From positions 6,510,001-6,574,000 of the forward strand of contig NZ_LT629772.1 of NCBI RefSeq assembly GCF_900105385.1: a stretch of 64,000 nt of DNA, in the 5' to 3' direction. This stretch comes from Microlunatus soli (GTDB taxonomy: Bacteria; Actinomycetota; Actinomycetes; Propionibacteriales; Propionibacteriaceae). The notes beneath the pieces are model-generated. The model was not told the origin of the DNA. It was given only the letters and a program-made list of their open reading frames with translations, and did not search any database. Numbering within the stretch: the first letter of the stretch is position 1; every line of letters starts with the position of its first letter. This document shows positions 9,764-19,178 of the stretch, piece by piece. A program made the translations under genes and the position numbers.

Positions 9764-10686
9764 GCCCCGAGTCGTTCGTCGGTCGCGAACTGCACGCCGC
9801 GGGCCCAGTCCGCGGCGCGCATCGGCTTCTTACCCTGGGCCTGGACGTCGCCGAGCAGCAGGCTGCCGTCACCGGTGCCGACCCGGACGCTCTTCTTGGT
9901 GACCTCGAGGGTGCCTGGTGCAAGATCATTCCGCTCGTCCGGTGTCCCGGAGTTGATCTTGAAGTGAGCGCCGCGGAAGGTGCTCCACGCGCCGGGTGCC
10001 GGGGAGCAGCCGCGGACCATCCGATCGATCGCGACGGCCGCCAGCTGCCAATCGATCCGGGCGTCCTCGACGGTGATCTTGGGCGCCAAGGAAATGCCAT
10101 CGGTCGGCTGCGGCTGCGGCTGCAGCGAACCGTCCTCGATGCCGTTCAACGTCCTGACCAGCAGGTCCGCACCGGACACGGCGAGCCGCTGCAGCAGATC
10201 GCCGGAAGTGTCCTGCGGGCCGATCGCGTCCTCGATGGTGGCATACACCGGTCCGGCATCCAGCTCCTTGACCAGGGAGAAGGTGGCGGCGCCGGTCGTC
10301 GCGTCCCCGTTGATGATCGCGTGCTGCACCGGCGCAGCTCCCCGCCAGGCGGGCAGCAGCGAGAAGTGCAGATTGACCCAGCCGTGCCGAGGGATGTTGA
10401 TCACCCGCTGCGGGATCAGCGCACCGTAGGCGACCACCGGGCAGCAGTCCGGTGCGAGGTCGGTGAGGCGGGCGATGAAATCGGGATCGCGCGGCCGGTC
10501 CGGGCGAAGGATCTCCAGGCCGGCCTCGGCGGCCCGGGCGGCGACCGGACTGGGCTGCAGCTTGCGTCCGCGGCCGCTCGGCGCGTCCGGCCGGGTCAGC
10601 ACTGCCAGCACCTCGTGATCGGATGCGAGCAGCGCGTCCAGGGACGGGACCGCTGCCTCGGGCGTGCCGGCGAAGACGATTCTCAC
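9760..10686 (-). CDS. fmt: Methionyl-tRNA formyltransferase
   Basis: A 308-residue enzyme that formylates initiator Met-tRNA using 10-formyl-THF. The N-terminus [19 protein letters not shown] is the folate-binding start, and [20 protein letters not shown] holds the conserved SLLP motif. The C-terminal tRNA-binding region follows ([11 protein letters not shown]). One unusual point is [12 protein letters not shown], a slightly atypical version of the conserved stretch just before SLLP. The gene overlaps rsmB by 4 bp, in the order fmt-rsmB-rpe that is standard in actinobacteria. Confidence 0.96.
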   Translation of the reverse strand: MRIVFAGTPEAAVPSLDALLASDHEVLAVLTRPDAPSGRGRKLQPSPVAARAAEAGLEILRPDRPRDPDFIARLTDLAPDCCPVVAYGALIPQRVINIPRHGWVNLHFSLLPAWRGAAPVQHAIINGDATTGAATFSLVKELDAGPVYATIEDAIGPQDTSGDLLQRLAVSGADLLVRTLNGIEDGSLQPQPQPTDGISLAPKITVEDARIDWQLAAVAIDRMVRGCSPAPGAWSTFRGAHFKINSGTPDERNDLAPGTLEVTKKSVRVGTGDGSLLLGDVQAQGKKPMRAADWARGVQFATDERLGA

Positions 10687-10723
10687 GCGGTGGATTGTAC
10701 GAGCCGAGCGGCCGGCGGCCGAT

Positions 10724-11677
10724 TCAGCAGAACAGATCCAGTAGCCGACGGCACTTCGGCGGATCCCAGGTCAGCCCACGCGGGATCCCCCACAGCAGAT
10801 ACGACATCGCGCGCAGCACGATCCAGGAACGGGCCCGATCGTCGGGCAGCCCGGCAGCGGCGACGAAGGTCTCGAACGCCCCGAGCACATCGGTCCGGTC
10901 CGGCAGTTCGTCCAATCGGTCCCACAGCACCCGGGCGAAGTCGTACTCCGGGTCGCCGCGCAGCAGCACCGGGTCGACAACCAACCAGGGTGCCCGTTCG
11001 GCGGCCAGGACCTGATCAGAGTGCAGGTCGCCGTCCACCGCACGCCCGAGCACCGTCTCGGTCGCCCGTTCGGCCGCCAATTCCAGAGCACGGTCCAGTT
11101 GAGTGCGCGGCGTCGGACCGTCCAGTGCCGACCAGTCGCGTTCGAACTTCTCGGTGTGCGCTCGGGCGATCGAGGCCGTCGATCGCACCTCGTCCGGCAC
11201 CGGTACCGCGAGCTCACCGACCAGGCCGGCAATGATCGGGATCGCCACCCCGAGCGGCTCCGACCGCAGCGTCCGGGTGCCGTCCAGTCGCTCCAACAGC
11301 ATGGCTCGGTCGGCGTGGTCGACGTCGAACAGCCGTACCGTGCCGCGGCCGTCCCAGATCCGCAGCGCTGCCGCCTCGCCGGCGACGTCGTCGCCCGGCG
11401 GCGCCAACCGAAGCACCAGCCGTTGATCATGTCGGCGGACCGGTACCGCCAGGGCGTTGGAGCCGTGCATCACCGGCCCGTCACGATCAAGATCCCACCG
11501 TCGGCATTGCGCCGACACCAGGTCCGGCAGTGCGTCCAGCCAGTCCCGCCCGGCCACATCGTGCCACCAGCGAGGCATCTCCCGGAACGACTCCGGCACC
11601 GTGATCAGCGTGGACGGCCGGCCGGGCTCGGGATTCGGCACACCGCAGACACAACCATCCCTCGTTGCGGCCTGCAA
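10724..11677 (-). CDS. Aminoglycoside/hydroxyurea-type phosphotransferase family kinase
   Basis: Up to 317 residues. [12 protein letters not shown] with [19 protein letters not shown] gives the nucleotide loop and lysine region, and [14 protein letters not shown] plus [24 protein letters not shown] match the catalytic HGDLHxxN and DP-metal motifs of the APH(6)/hydroxyurea kinase family; the expected Asn is replaced by Gln. Members phosphorylate streptomycin or hydroxyurea, but many genomic copies have unknown substrates. The ATG at 11677 follows the amidase stop by 25 bp; a downstream GTG at VPESF near residue 26 is an alternative start. It lies at the border between the LysR/HisD-like cassette and fmt. 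Confidence 0.8.
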   Translation of the reverse strand: MQAATRDGCVCGVPNPEPGRPSTLITVPESFREMPRWWHDVAGRDWLDALPDLVSAQCRRWDLDRDGPVMHGSNALAVPVRRHDQRLVLRLAPPGDDVAGEAAALRIWDGRGTVRLFDVDHADRAMLLERLDGTRTLRSEPLGVAIPIIAGLVGELAVPVPDEVRSTASIARAHTEKFERDWSALDGPTPRTQLDRALELAAERATETVLGRAVDGDLHSDQVLAAERAPWLVVDPVLLRGDPEYDFARVLWDRLDELPDRTDVLGAFETFVAAAGLPDDRARSWIVLRAMSYLLWGIPRGLTWDPPKCRRLLDLFC

Positions 11678-11702
11678 CCAGGATTCTCCCGTCCCGGGAA
11701 TG

Positions 11703-13112
11703 TCAGGACAGGTCGTCCTCGATCGTCCGGGCGGCCCGGATCAGTCGGGCCTCTGCCCCGTGCGCTGCGACGAGCTGGGCCCCGATCGGAAGGCTCGGAC
11801 CGTGCACCGGTATCGAGATCGCGGGATGTTCGCTGAGATTGAAGGCGTAGCTGAACCAGGCCCAGTCCAGATAGTCGGCCGGCTCCTCGTTGACACTGTC
11901 CGGGCCGTCCTGGCCGACGGGGAACGCCGTCACCGCGCAGCTCGGGGTCAGGATCAGGTCGTACGGTGCGAGGAAGCTGCTGACCTCCGCCTTGTACTCC
12001 TGACGCTCCAGATGCGCTGCCGCCAGATCGGCACCGCTGAACGCGCCGGCCGCCTCGATCACCGCGGCCAACCCCGGATCCAGCTCGCTCTGGTCGGCCC
12101 CGGACAGGATGGCGGCGAATCCGGTTGTCCAGATGACATGCAGCAGGTCGAACCGATCCCGCGGCGTGTCGTCGCAGAGCTCGACCCGATGGCCGGCGGC
12201 GCCGAGACGTTCGGCGGTCAGATCGAGTGCGGCGGTGATCTCCGGCTCGGCCGGCCGGCCACCCCAGGTCGGGCAGTAGGCGATCCGCAGCGGGCTGCTC
12301 GCTCGCTCGTCCCGACGCGGTGCGACAGGTCTGTGGTCGCGCAGCATCGACGTGGGATCTCGCGGGTCGGCGGTGGAGATCAGATCCAGCAGCGCGGCGG
12401 CGTCGTCGACGCTGCGGGCCAGGGTGCCGTTGGCGACGATGCTGCTCAGTGGCGTCGGAGGGTAGTACGGGATCAGGCCCGGGCCGGGTTTGATCCCGAC
12501 GACACCGCAGAAGGCCGCTGGAATCCTGACCGAGCCCGCGCCGTCGCCGCCCTGCGCGACCGGCGCGAAGCCAGCCGCGACGGCCGCCGCTGCGCCACCG
12601 CTCGACCCGCCGGCTGTGCGGGCCAGGTTGTGCGGGTTGTGCGCCGGGCCGTTGACACGATTGCCCGCAGCGGCCTTCCAGCCGACCTCGGAGGTGGTCG
12701 TCTTGCCCATCATCACGCCGCCGGATCCGAGCAGTCGATCGGCCAGCGGCGAGTTCTGTTCCGGGATCCAATCCCGCGTCAGCCGGGATCCCTTGGTGGT
12801 CCGGATCCCGGCGGTCGGGACCAGGTCCTTGATCGCGAACGGGATGCCGAGCATCGGCGGCGCATCGTCGGGATTGCGAGCCCATTGTTGCTCGGCGGTC
12901 TTCGCGTCCGCCCGGGCCCGGTCGGCCGTCACCGTGACGAAGGCGTTGATGTCGCCGTCCAACCGCTCGATGCGTTGCAGCAGGGCTTCGGTCACCTCCA
13001 CCGGCGACAGCCGTCGGGTGGCATAGCCGTCGCGGAGCTCGCGCACCGACAGCCAGCAGAGCTCGTCGGCGGCGTCGTCGCTACCGTCCGACCGGCCGGC
13101 GATGATCGTCAT
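11703..13112 (-). CDS. Amidase-signature family enzyme
   Basis: I chose the ATG at 13112 (MTIIAGRSDG) because it overlaps the MFS stop by 4 bp (ATGA); 469 residues. The Ser-cisSer-Lys triad is visible: Lys95 in IPFAIKDLVPTAG, the GGSSGG stretch at about 168-173, and Ser194 in DGAGSVRIPAAFCG. This is the catalytic machinery of amidases that hydrolyse C-N bonds of amides, carbamates or related compounds. Coupled translation with an MHS-type permease, and the nearby HisD-like dehydrogenase, suggest a small catabolic operon: import of an amide-containing compound, hydrolysis and oxidation. The substrate is unknown. Confidence 0.9.
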   Translation of the reverse strand: MTIIAGRSDGSDDAADELCWLSVRELRDGYATRRLSPVEVTEALLQRIERLDGDINAFVTVTADRARADAKTAEQQWARNPDDAPPMLGIPFAIKDLVPTAGIRTTKGSRLTRDWIPEQNSPLADRLLGSGGVMMGKTTTSEVGWKAAAGNRVNGPAHNPHNLARTAGGSSGGAAAAVAAGFAPVAQGGDGAGSVRIPAAFCGVVGIKPGPGLIPYYPPTPLSSIVANGTLARSVDDAAALLDLISTADPRDPTSMLRDHRPVAPRRDERASSPLRIAYCPTWGGRPAEPEITAALDLTAERLGAAGHRVELCDDTPRDRFDLLHVIWTTGFAAILSGADQSELDPGLAAVIEAAGAFSGADLAAAHLERQEYKAEVSSFLAPYDLILTPSCAVTAFPVGQDGPDSVNEEPADYLDWAWFSYAFNLSEHPAISIPVHGPSLPIGAQLVAAHGAEARLIRAARTIEDDLS

Positions 13113-14476
13113 CGGCCCTCCCGATAACCCGACCCCAGGTCCAGGACCGGGTCGCCGGCGGCCTGATCGGGTGCCTCGATGAGCTGCTCTCCCGATGCCC
13201 GTGTCGGCGCTGTTTCGGGCACGCCGATCAAGGTCAGCAGGGAGATGGCGACGCAGATACCGACGTACCACGCCGGCATCAGGTCACTGCCGACGCTGTT
13301 GATCAACCAGGTGAGGATGAACGGCGACGACACCGACACGATCACGGCGAGACCGAAGCCCGCGGCAACTCCCGAGTAGCGGACCCGGGTCGGGAACAGC
13401 TCGGCCCAGCAGCAGACCAGCGGTCCGGTGTAGCAGCCGAGCGCGATCCCGCCGACCAGCACCTGCAGGAAGGCGGTCAGCACGACCCCGCTGTTCGGGA
13501 TGATCAGATAGGCGGGGAAGATCGACACCAGCATGGCGACGGCCCCGCCGATCAGCAGCGGCTTGCGCCCCACTCGGTCGGACAGCTGGCCGGCGATCAG
13601 GATGGTCACGCAGTAGGCGGCGATCGCCAGACAGTTGGCCAGCAACGCATGATCGGACGGCACATCGAGTTCGGTGCGCAGGAAGGTCGGCGTGTAGACC
13701 AGAACGACGTAATAGCAGACGGTCTGACCGAGGGCGATCCCCGCGACCTTCAGCACCCGGCCGCCGTAGCTGGACACCGTCTCGCGCAACGGCGATCGGG
13801 AGACGTCGTCGTTGGCAACAATGCTCTGAAAGGCGACGGTCTCCTCCAGCCGGAGTCTGATGTAGAGCCCGATCACACCGAGCGGGAACGCCAGCAGGAA
13901 GGCCACCCGCCATCCCCAGGAGTGCAGCTGGGCGTCGGTCAGGATCGAGGTCAGCAGGAATGCCAGCAGCGAACCGGCCAACAGGCCCAGGCCGGTGCTG
14001 GCCGGCATGAAGCTGACCAGGAAGCCGCGTCGACGCGCCGGCGCGGACTCCGCGATCAGCGCGGCGCCGCCGGCGTACTCACCTCCGGCCGAGAAGCCCT
14101 GGACGATTCGGGCGATGATCAACAGCAGCGGCGCGAGGACCCCGATCGTGGCGTAGCTGGGGATCAGCCCGATGCAGCCCGTCGACACCGACATCAGCAG
14201 CAGCACGACGGCCAGCACCCGCTTGCGTCCGATCCGATCGCCGAACCGGGCGAACACGACGCCGCCGATCGGTCGGGTGATCACCGGCAACGCGAACACT
14301 CCGAACGTCGCCAACAGGGCCGCCGTCGGGTCCGCGTCGTCGAACAGCACTTCGGAGATCACCACGGCCAGGAAGCCGTACACCCCGTAGTCGAACCACT
14401 CGACGAAATTCCCGACGGCTCCGGCGGCCAACGCTCGACGCTGCGGACGTCCGATGGTTGCTGCTGACAAGATCAA
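13109..14476 (-). CDS. MFS transporter, metabolite:H+ symporter (MHS) family
   Basis: 455 residues and 12 predicted membrane helices. GNFVEWFDYGVYGFLA is the hallmark first helix of MHS carriers, followed by ITRPIGGVVFARFGDRIGRKRVL (loop 2-3 motif) and ARIVQGFSAGGEYAGGAALIAESAPARRRG (helices 4-5). Family members (KgtP, ShiA, ProP) import organic acids, osmolytes or aromatic acids with protons. It sits between the HisD-like gene (30 bp upstream) and the amidase (4-bp overlap), so it is probably the importer of the compound this operon handles. Confidence 0.88.
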   Translation of the reverse strand: MILSAATIGRPQRRALAAGAVGNFVEWFDYGVYGFLAVVISEVLFDDADPTAALLATFGVFALPVITRPIGGVVFARFGDRIGRKRVLAVVLLLMSVSTGCIGLIPSYATIGVLAPLLLIIARIVQGFSAGGEYAGGAALIAESAPARRRGFLVSFMPASTGLGLLAGSLLAFLLTSILTDAQLHSWGWRVAFLLAFPLGVIGLYIRLRLEETVAFQSIVANDDVSRSPLRETVSSYGGRVLKVAGIALGQTVCYYVVLVYTPTFLRTELDVPSDHALLANCLAIAAYCVTILIAGQLSDRVGRKPLLIGGAVAMLVSIFPAYLIIPNSGVVLTAFLQVLVGGIALGCYTGPLVCCWAELFPTRVRYSGVAAGFGLAVIVSVSSPFILTWLINSVGSDLMPAWYVGICVAISLLTLIGVPETAPTRASGEQLIEAPDQAAGDPVLDLGSGYREGR

Positions 14477-14506
14477 TAACTCCCGTGAGGTCGACGGACG
14501 GACGCA

Positions 14507-15823
14507 TCAATGCTGGTAGAGCGCGAGGCGTCTGGTCGCGGTCGCACTGTGCGCGGCCATCGCTTCGGAATCGGAGATCACCTGCACCGCCCGAGCCAGC
14601 TGCGGTGTGGTGTCGCGGGCGATCCGCTGCCAGGTCAGCGGTTTGAGAAAACGACCGACCGACAGTCCGGCACTGTGCTTGGCGCCACCCGCCGTCGGCA
14701 GCACGTGGTTGGTGCCGGCCATCCCCTTGTCGGAGTAGGCGACGGTGCTCCACGGTCCGATGAACAGCGACCCGTAGTTCGTCAGATGATCATGGAAGTA
14801 GTCGTCGTCCCGGGTCATCAGCTCCAGATGTTCCGGCGCAAGATCATCCATCAGCGCGACCGCGGTCTCGTTGTCGTCGGCGACCGTGACGCTACCGAAG
14901 TCGTCCCAGGCCGGTCCGCAGATGTCGGCGGTGGACAGGATCTTGCGTTGCTCATCGATCGCCTCCAGGACCGCCTTGCCCAGCGTCTCCGAGGTGGTGA
15001 CCAGAGCGGCCGGCGAGTTGACGCCGTGCTCGGCCTGCCCGAGCAGGTCCGCGGCGACGATCTCCGGGTCGGCGGAGTCGTCGGCGATGATCGCGACCTC
15101 CGACGGGCCGGCCAACAGGTCGATCGCCGCGGTGCCGAACAGCTGGCGTTTGGCCTCGGCGACGTAGGCGTTGCCGGCGCCGACCAGCATGTCGACCGGT
15201 CGCGCATCGATCAGGCCGAACGCCATCGCCGCCAGCGCCTGAACCCCGCCGAGCACGAAGACCCGATCGGCCCCGGAGACGTGAGCGGCGTAGACGACGG
15301 CCGGGTTGGCCTTGCCGTCCGGCTGCGGCGGCGTACAGCAGATCACGTTCGGCACACCGGCCACCTTGGCAACGCCGACCGTCATGAACGCGCTGGCGGT
15401 CAGTGGGAACCGGCCGGCCGGCAGATAGGCGCCCACTCCGCCGACCGGCACGTAGCGGACACCGGTGACCAGGCCGGGTTCGAGCTCGACCTCGAAGTCG
15501 GACAACCGGGACCGGGTCTGGGTGGCGAACGCCTGGGTGCGTTCGGCGCCGAGCTCGATGGCCTGCCGAAGGTCGGCGGAGAGCTGGGAGCCGCTGTCGG
15601 CGACCTGTTGCGCCGACAGTTCGACGTCGTCGCCGGTCCAGCCGTCGAGATCCTTGGCGTAGTCCAGCACGGCGGCGCGGCCGCGGGACTGGATATCGCC
15701 GAGCATCCTGCTCACTGTCTCGATCACCCGGGGGTCGCGTTGCGCCGCGGGCGTGCTGGAGCCCGGCTTGAGGTGGTGGAACGAGCCGGCGAGCGACTCC
15801 AGAACGGCGGGCGTGAAACGCAT
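14507..15823 (-). CDS. Histidinol dehydrogenase-like zinc enzyme (probably catabolic paralogue)
   Basis: I chose the ATG at 15823 (MRFTPAVLES) because an AAGAAGGA ribosome-binding site lies 5 bp upstream; 438 residues. Zinc and catalytic residues of HisD are kept: LGQAEHGVNS (Gln, His ligands), LAPEHLE (catalytic Glu-His), the Asp in YSDKGMAGTNHVLPT and a His near the C-terminus. The block YSDKGMAGTNHVLPTAGG differs from biosynthetic HisD (E. coli has DYASGTNHVLPT). Neighbours are a LysR regulator, an MHS importer and an amidase, not his genes. HisD homologues such as HpsN oxidise other alcohols to acids, so a catabolic alcohol-to-acid role is likely; true histidine biosynthesis cannot be excluded from this window. 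Confidence 0.85.
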   Translation of the reverse strand: MRFTPAVLESLAGSFHHLKPGSSTPAAQRDPRVIETVSRMLGDIQSRGRAAVLDYAKDLDGWTGDDVELSAQQVADSGSQLSADLRQAIELGAERTQAFATQTRSRLSDFEVELEPGLVTGVRYVPVGGVGAYLPAGRFPLTASAFMTVGVAKVAGVPNVICCTPPQPDGKANPAVVYAAHVSGADRVFVLGGVQALAAMAFGLIDARPVDMLVGAGNAYVAEAKRQLFGTAAIDLLAGPSEVAIIADDSADPEIVAADLLGQAEHGVNSPAALVTTSETLGKAVLEAIDEQRKILSTADICGPAWDDFGSVTVADDNETAVALMDDLAPEHLELMTRDDDYFHDHLTNYGSLFIGPWSTVAYSDKGMAGTNHVLPTAGGAKHSAGLSVGRFLKPLTWQRIARDTTPQLARAVQVISDSEAMAAHSATATRRLALYQH

Positions 15824-15885
15824 GACGATCCTTCTTCTTGACCGGTGCCGGGCACTGTCCGGCGGCACCCTGGGTGACCCACGGA

Positions 15886-15914
15886 ACGCTAGAGGGATCG
15901 AATCAATCGCACAA
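15886..15914 (-). promoter_or_regulatory. Promoter of the HisD-like operon
   Basis: On the minus strand TTGTGC (15909-15914) and TAGCGT (15886-15891) are separated by 17 bp, a sigma-70-type arrangement. The predicted transcript starts about 15879, giving a 5' leader of about 55 nt that carries the AAGAAGGA ribosome-binding site. Confidence 0.5.
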
Positions 15915-15936
15915 GCCGTCACAAACCTGAGCGAAG

Positions 15937-15953
15937 CATCGTGTCATACGATG
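15937..15953. promoter_or_regulatory. Inverted repeat in the LysR/HisD-like divergent region (LysR box candidate)
   Basis: CATCGTGTCATACGATG is a 6-5-6 perfect inverted repeat about 30-50 bp upstream of the LysR start. It is slightly wider than the T-N11-A core, a common form of LysR recognition site, and contains a possible TACGAT -10 for the regulator itself (15947-15952). Confidence 0.5.
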
Positions 15954-15984
15954 TCTGCGATGCCTGACGTCGAAAGGAACAGCG

Positions 15985-16941
15985 ATGACCCTGGCCCAGC
16001 TGCGGGCATTCCTGGCCGCCTACGAGCTGGGCTCCTTCACGGCCGCTGCCCGCCGCCTGGAGACGACGCAGACCGCGATCTCGGAGCTGATCGCCCGGCT
16101 CGAACGCGAGATCGGCATGAGACTGTTCGTCCGGGGCGGTCGCCGGCTGATGCCGACCGCCGCGGCAGACGAGCTGCGCGGACATGCCCAGGCCTCGGTG
16201 TCGGCGATCGAGTCCGGGATCGAATCGCTGCACGCGATGTCGGCGCTGCAGGGAGGTGTCTGCACCTTCGGCGTGCTGCGCAATGCCGCCTACTACGACC
16301 TGTCCGACCTGGCGCAGCAGTTCCACCAACAGCATCCGAAGGTGAAGATCCGATTGGTCGGTCTCAACTCCGCACTGGTCGCCGAATCCATTGCAGCCGG
16401 TGAGATCGAGGCCGGGCTGATCGTGCTGCCGGTGCCCGAGGTGCAGCTGCTGGTCAAGCCGCTGTTCCGGGACGAGGTGCTCTACGCCTCCGCGGTCCGC
16501 GATCCGGCAGCCGGGCCGATCACGCTGGAGGAGATGGCGGACAACCGGATCACGCTCTACGACGCCTACGCCGGCTGGAAGGACCCGACCCGGCGCCAGC
16601 TCCTGGAACGCTCCCGGGTCAAGGGATTGGCGATCGATCCGGTGATCGAGGTCGAACACGTCGAGACCGCATTGAACCTGGTCGCCGCCGGCGCCGCGGA
16701 CACGATGGTCAGTCGGACGATCGCCGAGGGACCGAACTTCCCGTCCGGCATCCGTACGGTCTCTTTCGCCGAACCCTTCTACGACACCATCGCCCTGGTC
16801 CAGCGCAAGTCGGTGCAACTGTCCCCCGCCACCCGCCGATTCGCCGAGCTCGCCGAACAGACGCTGCTGCAGCAGGTCGCGAACAGGAGTACTCCCGAGG
16901 AACGACTCGGGGATCAGCCGATCGACACCGGATCGACCTGA
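15985..16941 (+). CDS. LysR-family transcriptional regulator
   Basis: 318 residues. The N-terminal winged helix is clear (MTLAQLRAFLAAYELGSFTAAARRL through SELIARLEREIGMRLFVRGGRRL), followed by the periplasmic-binding-like effector domain (TFGVLRNAAYYDLSDLAQQF-HQQHPKVKI, GEIEAGLIVLPVP). GAAAGGA precedes the ATG. It is transcribed divergently from the HisD-like/MHS/amidase operon, the standard arrangement for a LysR activator and its target. Its 3' end overlaps the convergent priA gene by 28 bp. Confidence 0.92.
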   Translation: MTLAQLRAFLAAYELGSFTAAARRLETTQTAISELIARLEREIGMRLFVRGGRRLMPTAAADELRGHAQASVSAIESGIESLHAMSALQGGVCTFGVLRNAAYYDLSDLAQQFHQQHPKVKIRLVGLNSALVAESIAAGEIEAGLIVLPVPEVQLLVKPLFRDEVLYASAVRDPAAGPITLEEMADNRITLYDAYAGWKDPTRRQLLERSRVKGLAIDPVIEVEHVETALNLVAAGAADTMVSRTIAEGPNFPSGIRTVSFAEPFYDTIALVQRKSVQLSPATRRFAELAEQTLLQQVANRSTPEERLGDQPIDTGST

Positions 16942-19046
16942 ACGCGCAACGCCCCCTCAGCCTTCTTGGCCGACCGGGTCGCCGTGACCGCCTTGACGGC
17001 GGCGACCAGGTCGTTGCCGATCGCCAGCGGCGCCCGGAGCGTGAGCCGGCTGACGATCACGTCACCGGCCGCACTGGGGCCGAGTTCGACCGGTCCGAGG
17101 ATCTCGGTCGGGTCGGGCGCCTTCAGCAGTTGGCCGAATTCGGTGAGCGCCGCGGACCGGCCGTCCACGGTGATCAACTTCACGGCGGGAGGAAAATGGG
17201 CCTCGGCACGATCGGCCAGCTCGCGGGACGCGTAGCCGGCCGGGTCCAGCCGCACCAGCGCCTGCAGCGTGTGTCCACCACTGTCCCCGACCGCGATCAC
17301 CGAGCCACCCTGCTCGCCCGGCCGAACCAGCGCGACGGCGTTCAACCAACGCCGGAGAGCCTCCTCACCGGCTCGCAGATCCGCACGCAGCAACGGAAGT
17401 TGCGCATCCAGCAGGACGGCGGCGGCGTACCCGTGGTCGGCGGCCGGCTCGGCGCCGGGGGTCGCGACCACCAACGCCGGCGTCTCCGGGACCTGGTCCA
17501 GCACCCGTCCGCCCATCGACTGCCGGACGGTCGTCGACGGGAATGCCCGCCCGAGCTCCTCGGCGGTCCTGCCGGCACCGACCACCGGTGATCGCCACCG
17601 GCGTGAGCCGCAGTTCGGGCATGCCCAGTCGGGCAGGAACCTGCCGCACCATCGGCAGGACAGCAGGATGTCCGGAAGATCCCGATGATCACCGAGGCCG
17701 GCCAGTTGATCATCGTCGTCGGGTACATCGGTGATCATGGTCGGCAGCTGGAGTTGATCTTGTTCCGCGGCATCGGTCGAGCGCGACTCCGGGGCGGGTC
17801 GCCGGCCTCGCTCCGAGCGTCGGGTGGCCCGGGTCGGTCCGTGGCAGTGTGTGCAGCGGACGGGTTCGCGACATTCCTGGCAGGTCAGGCTGACCAGATA
17901 GCCGGACCGCGGCACCTGGACCAGCACCGGGCCGGCGGCGAGACCGGCCCGGATCACGTCGAACACATCGTGCGGCAGCCGAGCGGCGAAGGCGGCCGGG
18001 TCGCGGTCCAGGGCCCGGTCGGTGTCGGCGGCGATCCTGATCCGCGGCGCGGTCCGGCGCACGGCGACCCGTTCGGCAGACAACGTCTTCAGCCAGCCGC
18101 GGTCGATCATCCGCTGCACCTCGCAGCTGCGGCTGTAGGCGGCGAACAGGACCGCGCAGCCGGCGTCGGCGGCCCTGATCGCGAGCACCTCGCGGGCCTG
18201 CGGATATGGCGCTCGCTGTTCGGCGAGCAGATCGTCGCCGTCGTCGTACAACGCAACGAGGCCGAGGTCACGGACCGGTGCGAACGCCGCTGCCCGGGTC
18301 CCGATCACCACCGACACGTCGCCGCGCAACGCGGCCAGGAAGGCGCGATAGCGGGCCGCCGGACCGAGGTCGGCGGTCAGGGCGACGAAACCCTGCTCAC
18401 CCAGCACCCGTTCGCAGGCCGACCGCAGGAGTTGCAGATCGCGGACGTCGGGCACGATCAGCAGGCTGCCTCGACCACCGGACACGGTTGCTGCAGCAGC
18501 GAGTGCCATCCCGTGGGCCCAGTCCCCCGCCGGATCGGCCGACGGGATCAGCTGCCAGGCGGCACGCGGGCTGTCTCCGCGGCGCAGCGCGGCCAGGAAG
18601 TCGCTGCCGGTGGGATAGCGGGCGAAAGGTCCGTCGACCTGCTCCGGTGGCGGCGGGTTGCGTTCGACCCGGGTGGCCTTCTCGGTCGCCGCGTGCCGGG
18701 GCGGGACCGCCAGCCGCAACACGTCGGCGTAACTGCCGGCGTAGTGGTCGGCGACCTGCCGGACCAGCCGGTCGACTTCGGGGGTCAGCACCGGTTCGGC
18801 CGACACCACCTTGTACAGCGGCGCCAGCGTGCCGGGATGGTCGGTGTCGGCGGCCCGTTCGAGGACGAACCCGTCCCGCAGTTTGCCGGCGAACCGGACC
18901 CGGACCCGCGCACCGGGCACCGCCTCGGCGTCCTGTGCCGGTGTCACCGCGTAGTCGAAGGGCCGGTCAAGATGGGCCAGCGAGACGTCAACCACGACCC
19001 GCGCTACCGGCAGCTCCGGCTGTTCGGGTTCGGAAGGCACCAGCAA
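16914..19046 (-). CDS. priA: Primosomal protein N' (PriA), helicase-motif-deficient actinobacterial form
   Basis: 710 residues. The N-terminal DNA-binding domain (VVVDVSLAHLDRPFDYAVT, GARVRVRFAGKLRDGFVLE) and paired zinc motifs (CQECREPVRCTHCHG, CRWCGRFLPDWACPNCG) identify PriA, which recognises stalled forks and reloads the replisome. The Walker A expected as GxTGSGKTE is absent (RAAWQLIPSADPAGDWAHG) and the DEEH box is YDDGDD, so ATP-dependent unwinding is unlikely; loss of these motifs is typical of actinobacteria. A roughly 60-residue Arg/Asp/Gln-rich insert separates the two zinc motifs. The start is TTG at 19046, or GTG at 19040. Confidence 0.93.
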   Translation of the reverse strand: MLVPSEPEQPELPVARVVVDVSLAHLDRPFDYAVTPAQDAEAVPGARVRVRFAGKLRDGFVLERAADTDHPGTLAPLYKVVSAEPVLTPEVDRLVRQVADHYAGSYADVLRLAVPPRHAATEKATRVERNPPPPEQVDGPFARYPTGSDFLAALRRGDSPRAAWQLIPSADPAGDWAHGMALAAAATVSGGRGSLLIVPDVRDLQLLRSACERVLGEQGFVALTADLGPAARYRAFLAALRGDVSVVIGTRAAAFAPVRDLGLVALYDDGDDLLAEQRAPYPQAREVLAIRAADAGCAVLFAAYSRSCEVQRMIDRGWLKTLSAERVAVRRTAPRIRIAADTDRALDRDPAAFAARLPHDVFDVIRAGLAAGPVLVQVPRSGYLVSLTCQECREPVRCTHCHGPTRATRRSERGRRPAPESRSTDAAEQDQLQLPTMITDVPDDDDQLAGLGDHRDLPDILLSCRWCGRFLPDWACPNCGSRRWRSPVVGAGRTAEELGRAFPSTTVRQSMGGRVLDQVPETPALVVATPGAEPAADHGYAAAVLLDAQLPLLRADLRAGEEALRRWLNAVALVRPGEQGGSVIAVGDSGGHTLQALVRLDPAGYASRELADRAEAHFPPAVKLITVDGRSAALTEFGQLLKAPDPTEILGPVELGPSAAGDVIVSRLTLRAPLAIGNDLVAAVKAVTATRSAKKAEGALRVQVDPVSIG

Positions 19047-19113
19047 ACATTCTCATACCGGACCGTTCCTGATCATGCACGGTCCTGCTGTTCGATCCGG
19101 CCCGCAATGCACC

Positions 19114-19152
19114 GCGCCCTCCGACAGGCTCAGGGGCTTGTCGAAGGGCGCG
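19114..19152. repeat. Inverted pair of REP-like 19-mers forming a hairpin downstream of metK
   Basis: A copy reading CCCTCCGACAGGCTCAGGG (19117-19135) is followed by an opposed copy ending CTTGTCGAAGGG (19137-19148), flanked by complementary CGCG. Together they can fold into a long imperfect stem in the 132-bp metK-priA gap. It could terminate or stabilise the metK transcript; there is no T-tract. Confidence 0.65.
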
Positions 19153-19178
19153 GCAGCAGGACCGGCGAGTGCGAGAGG

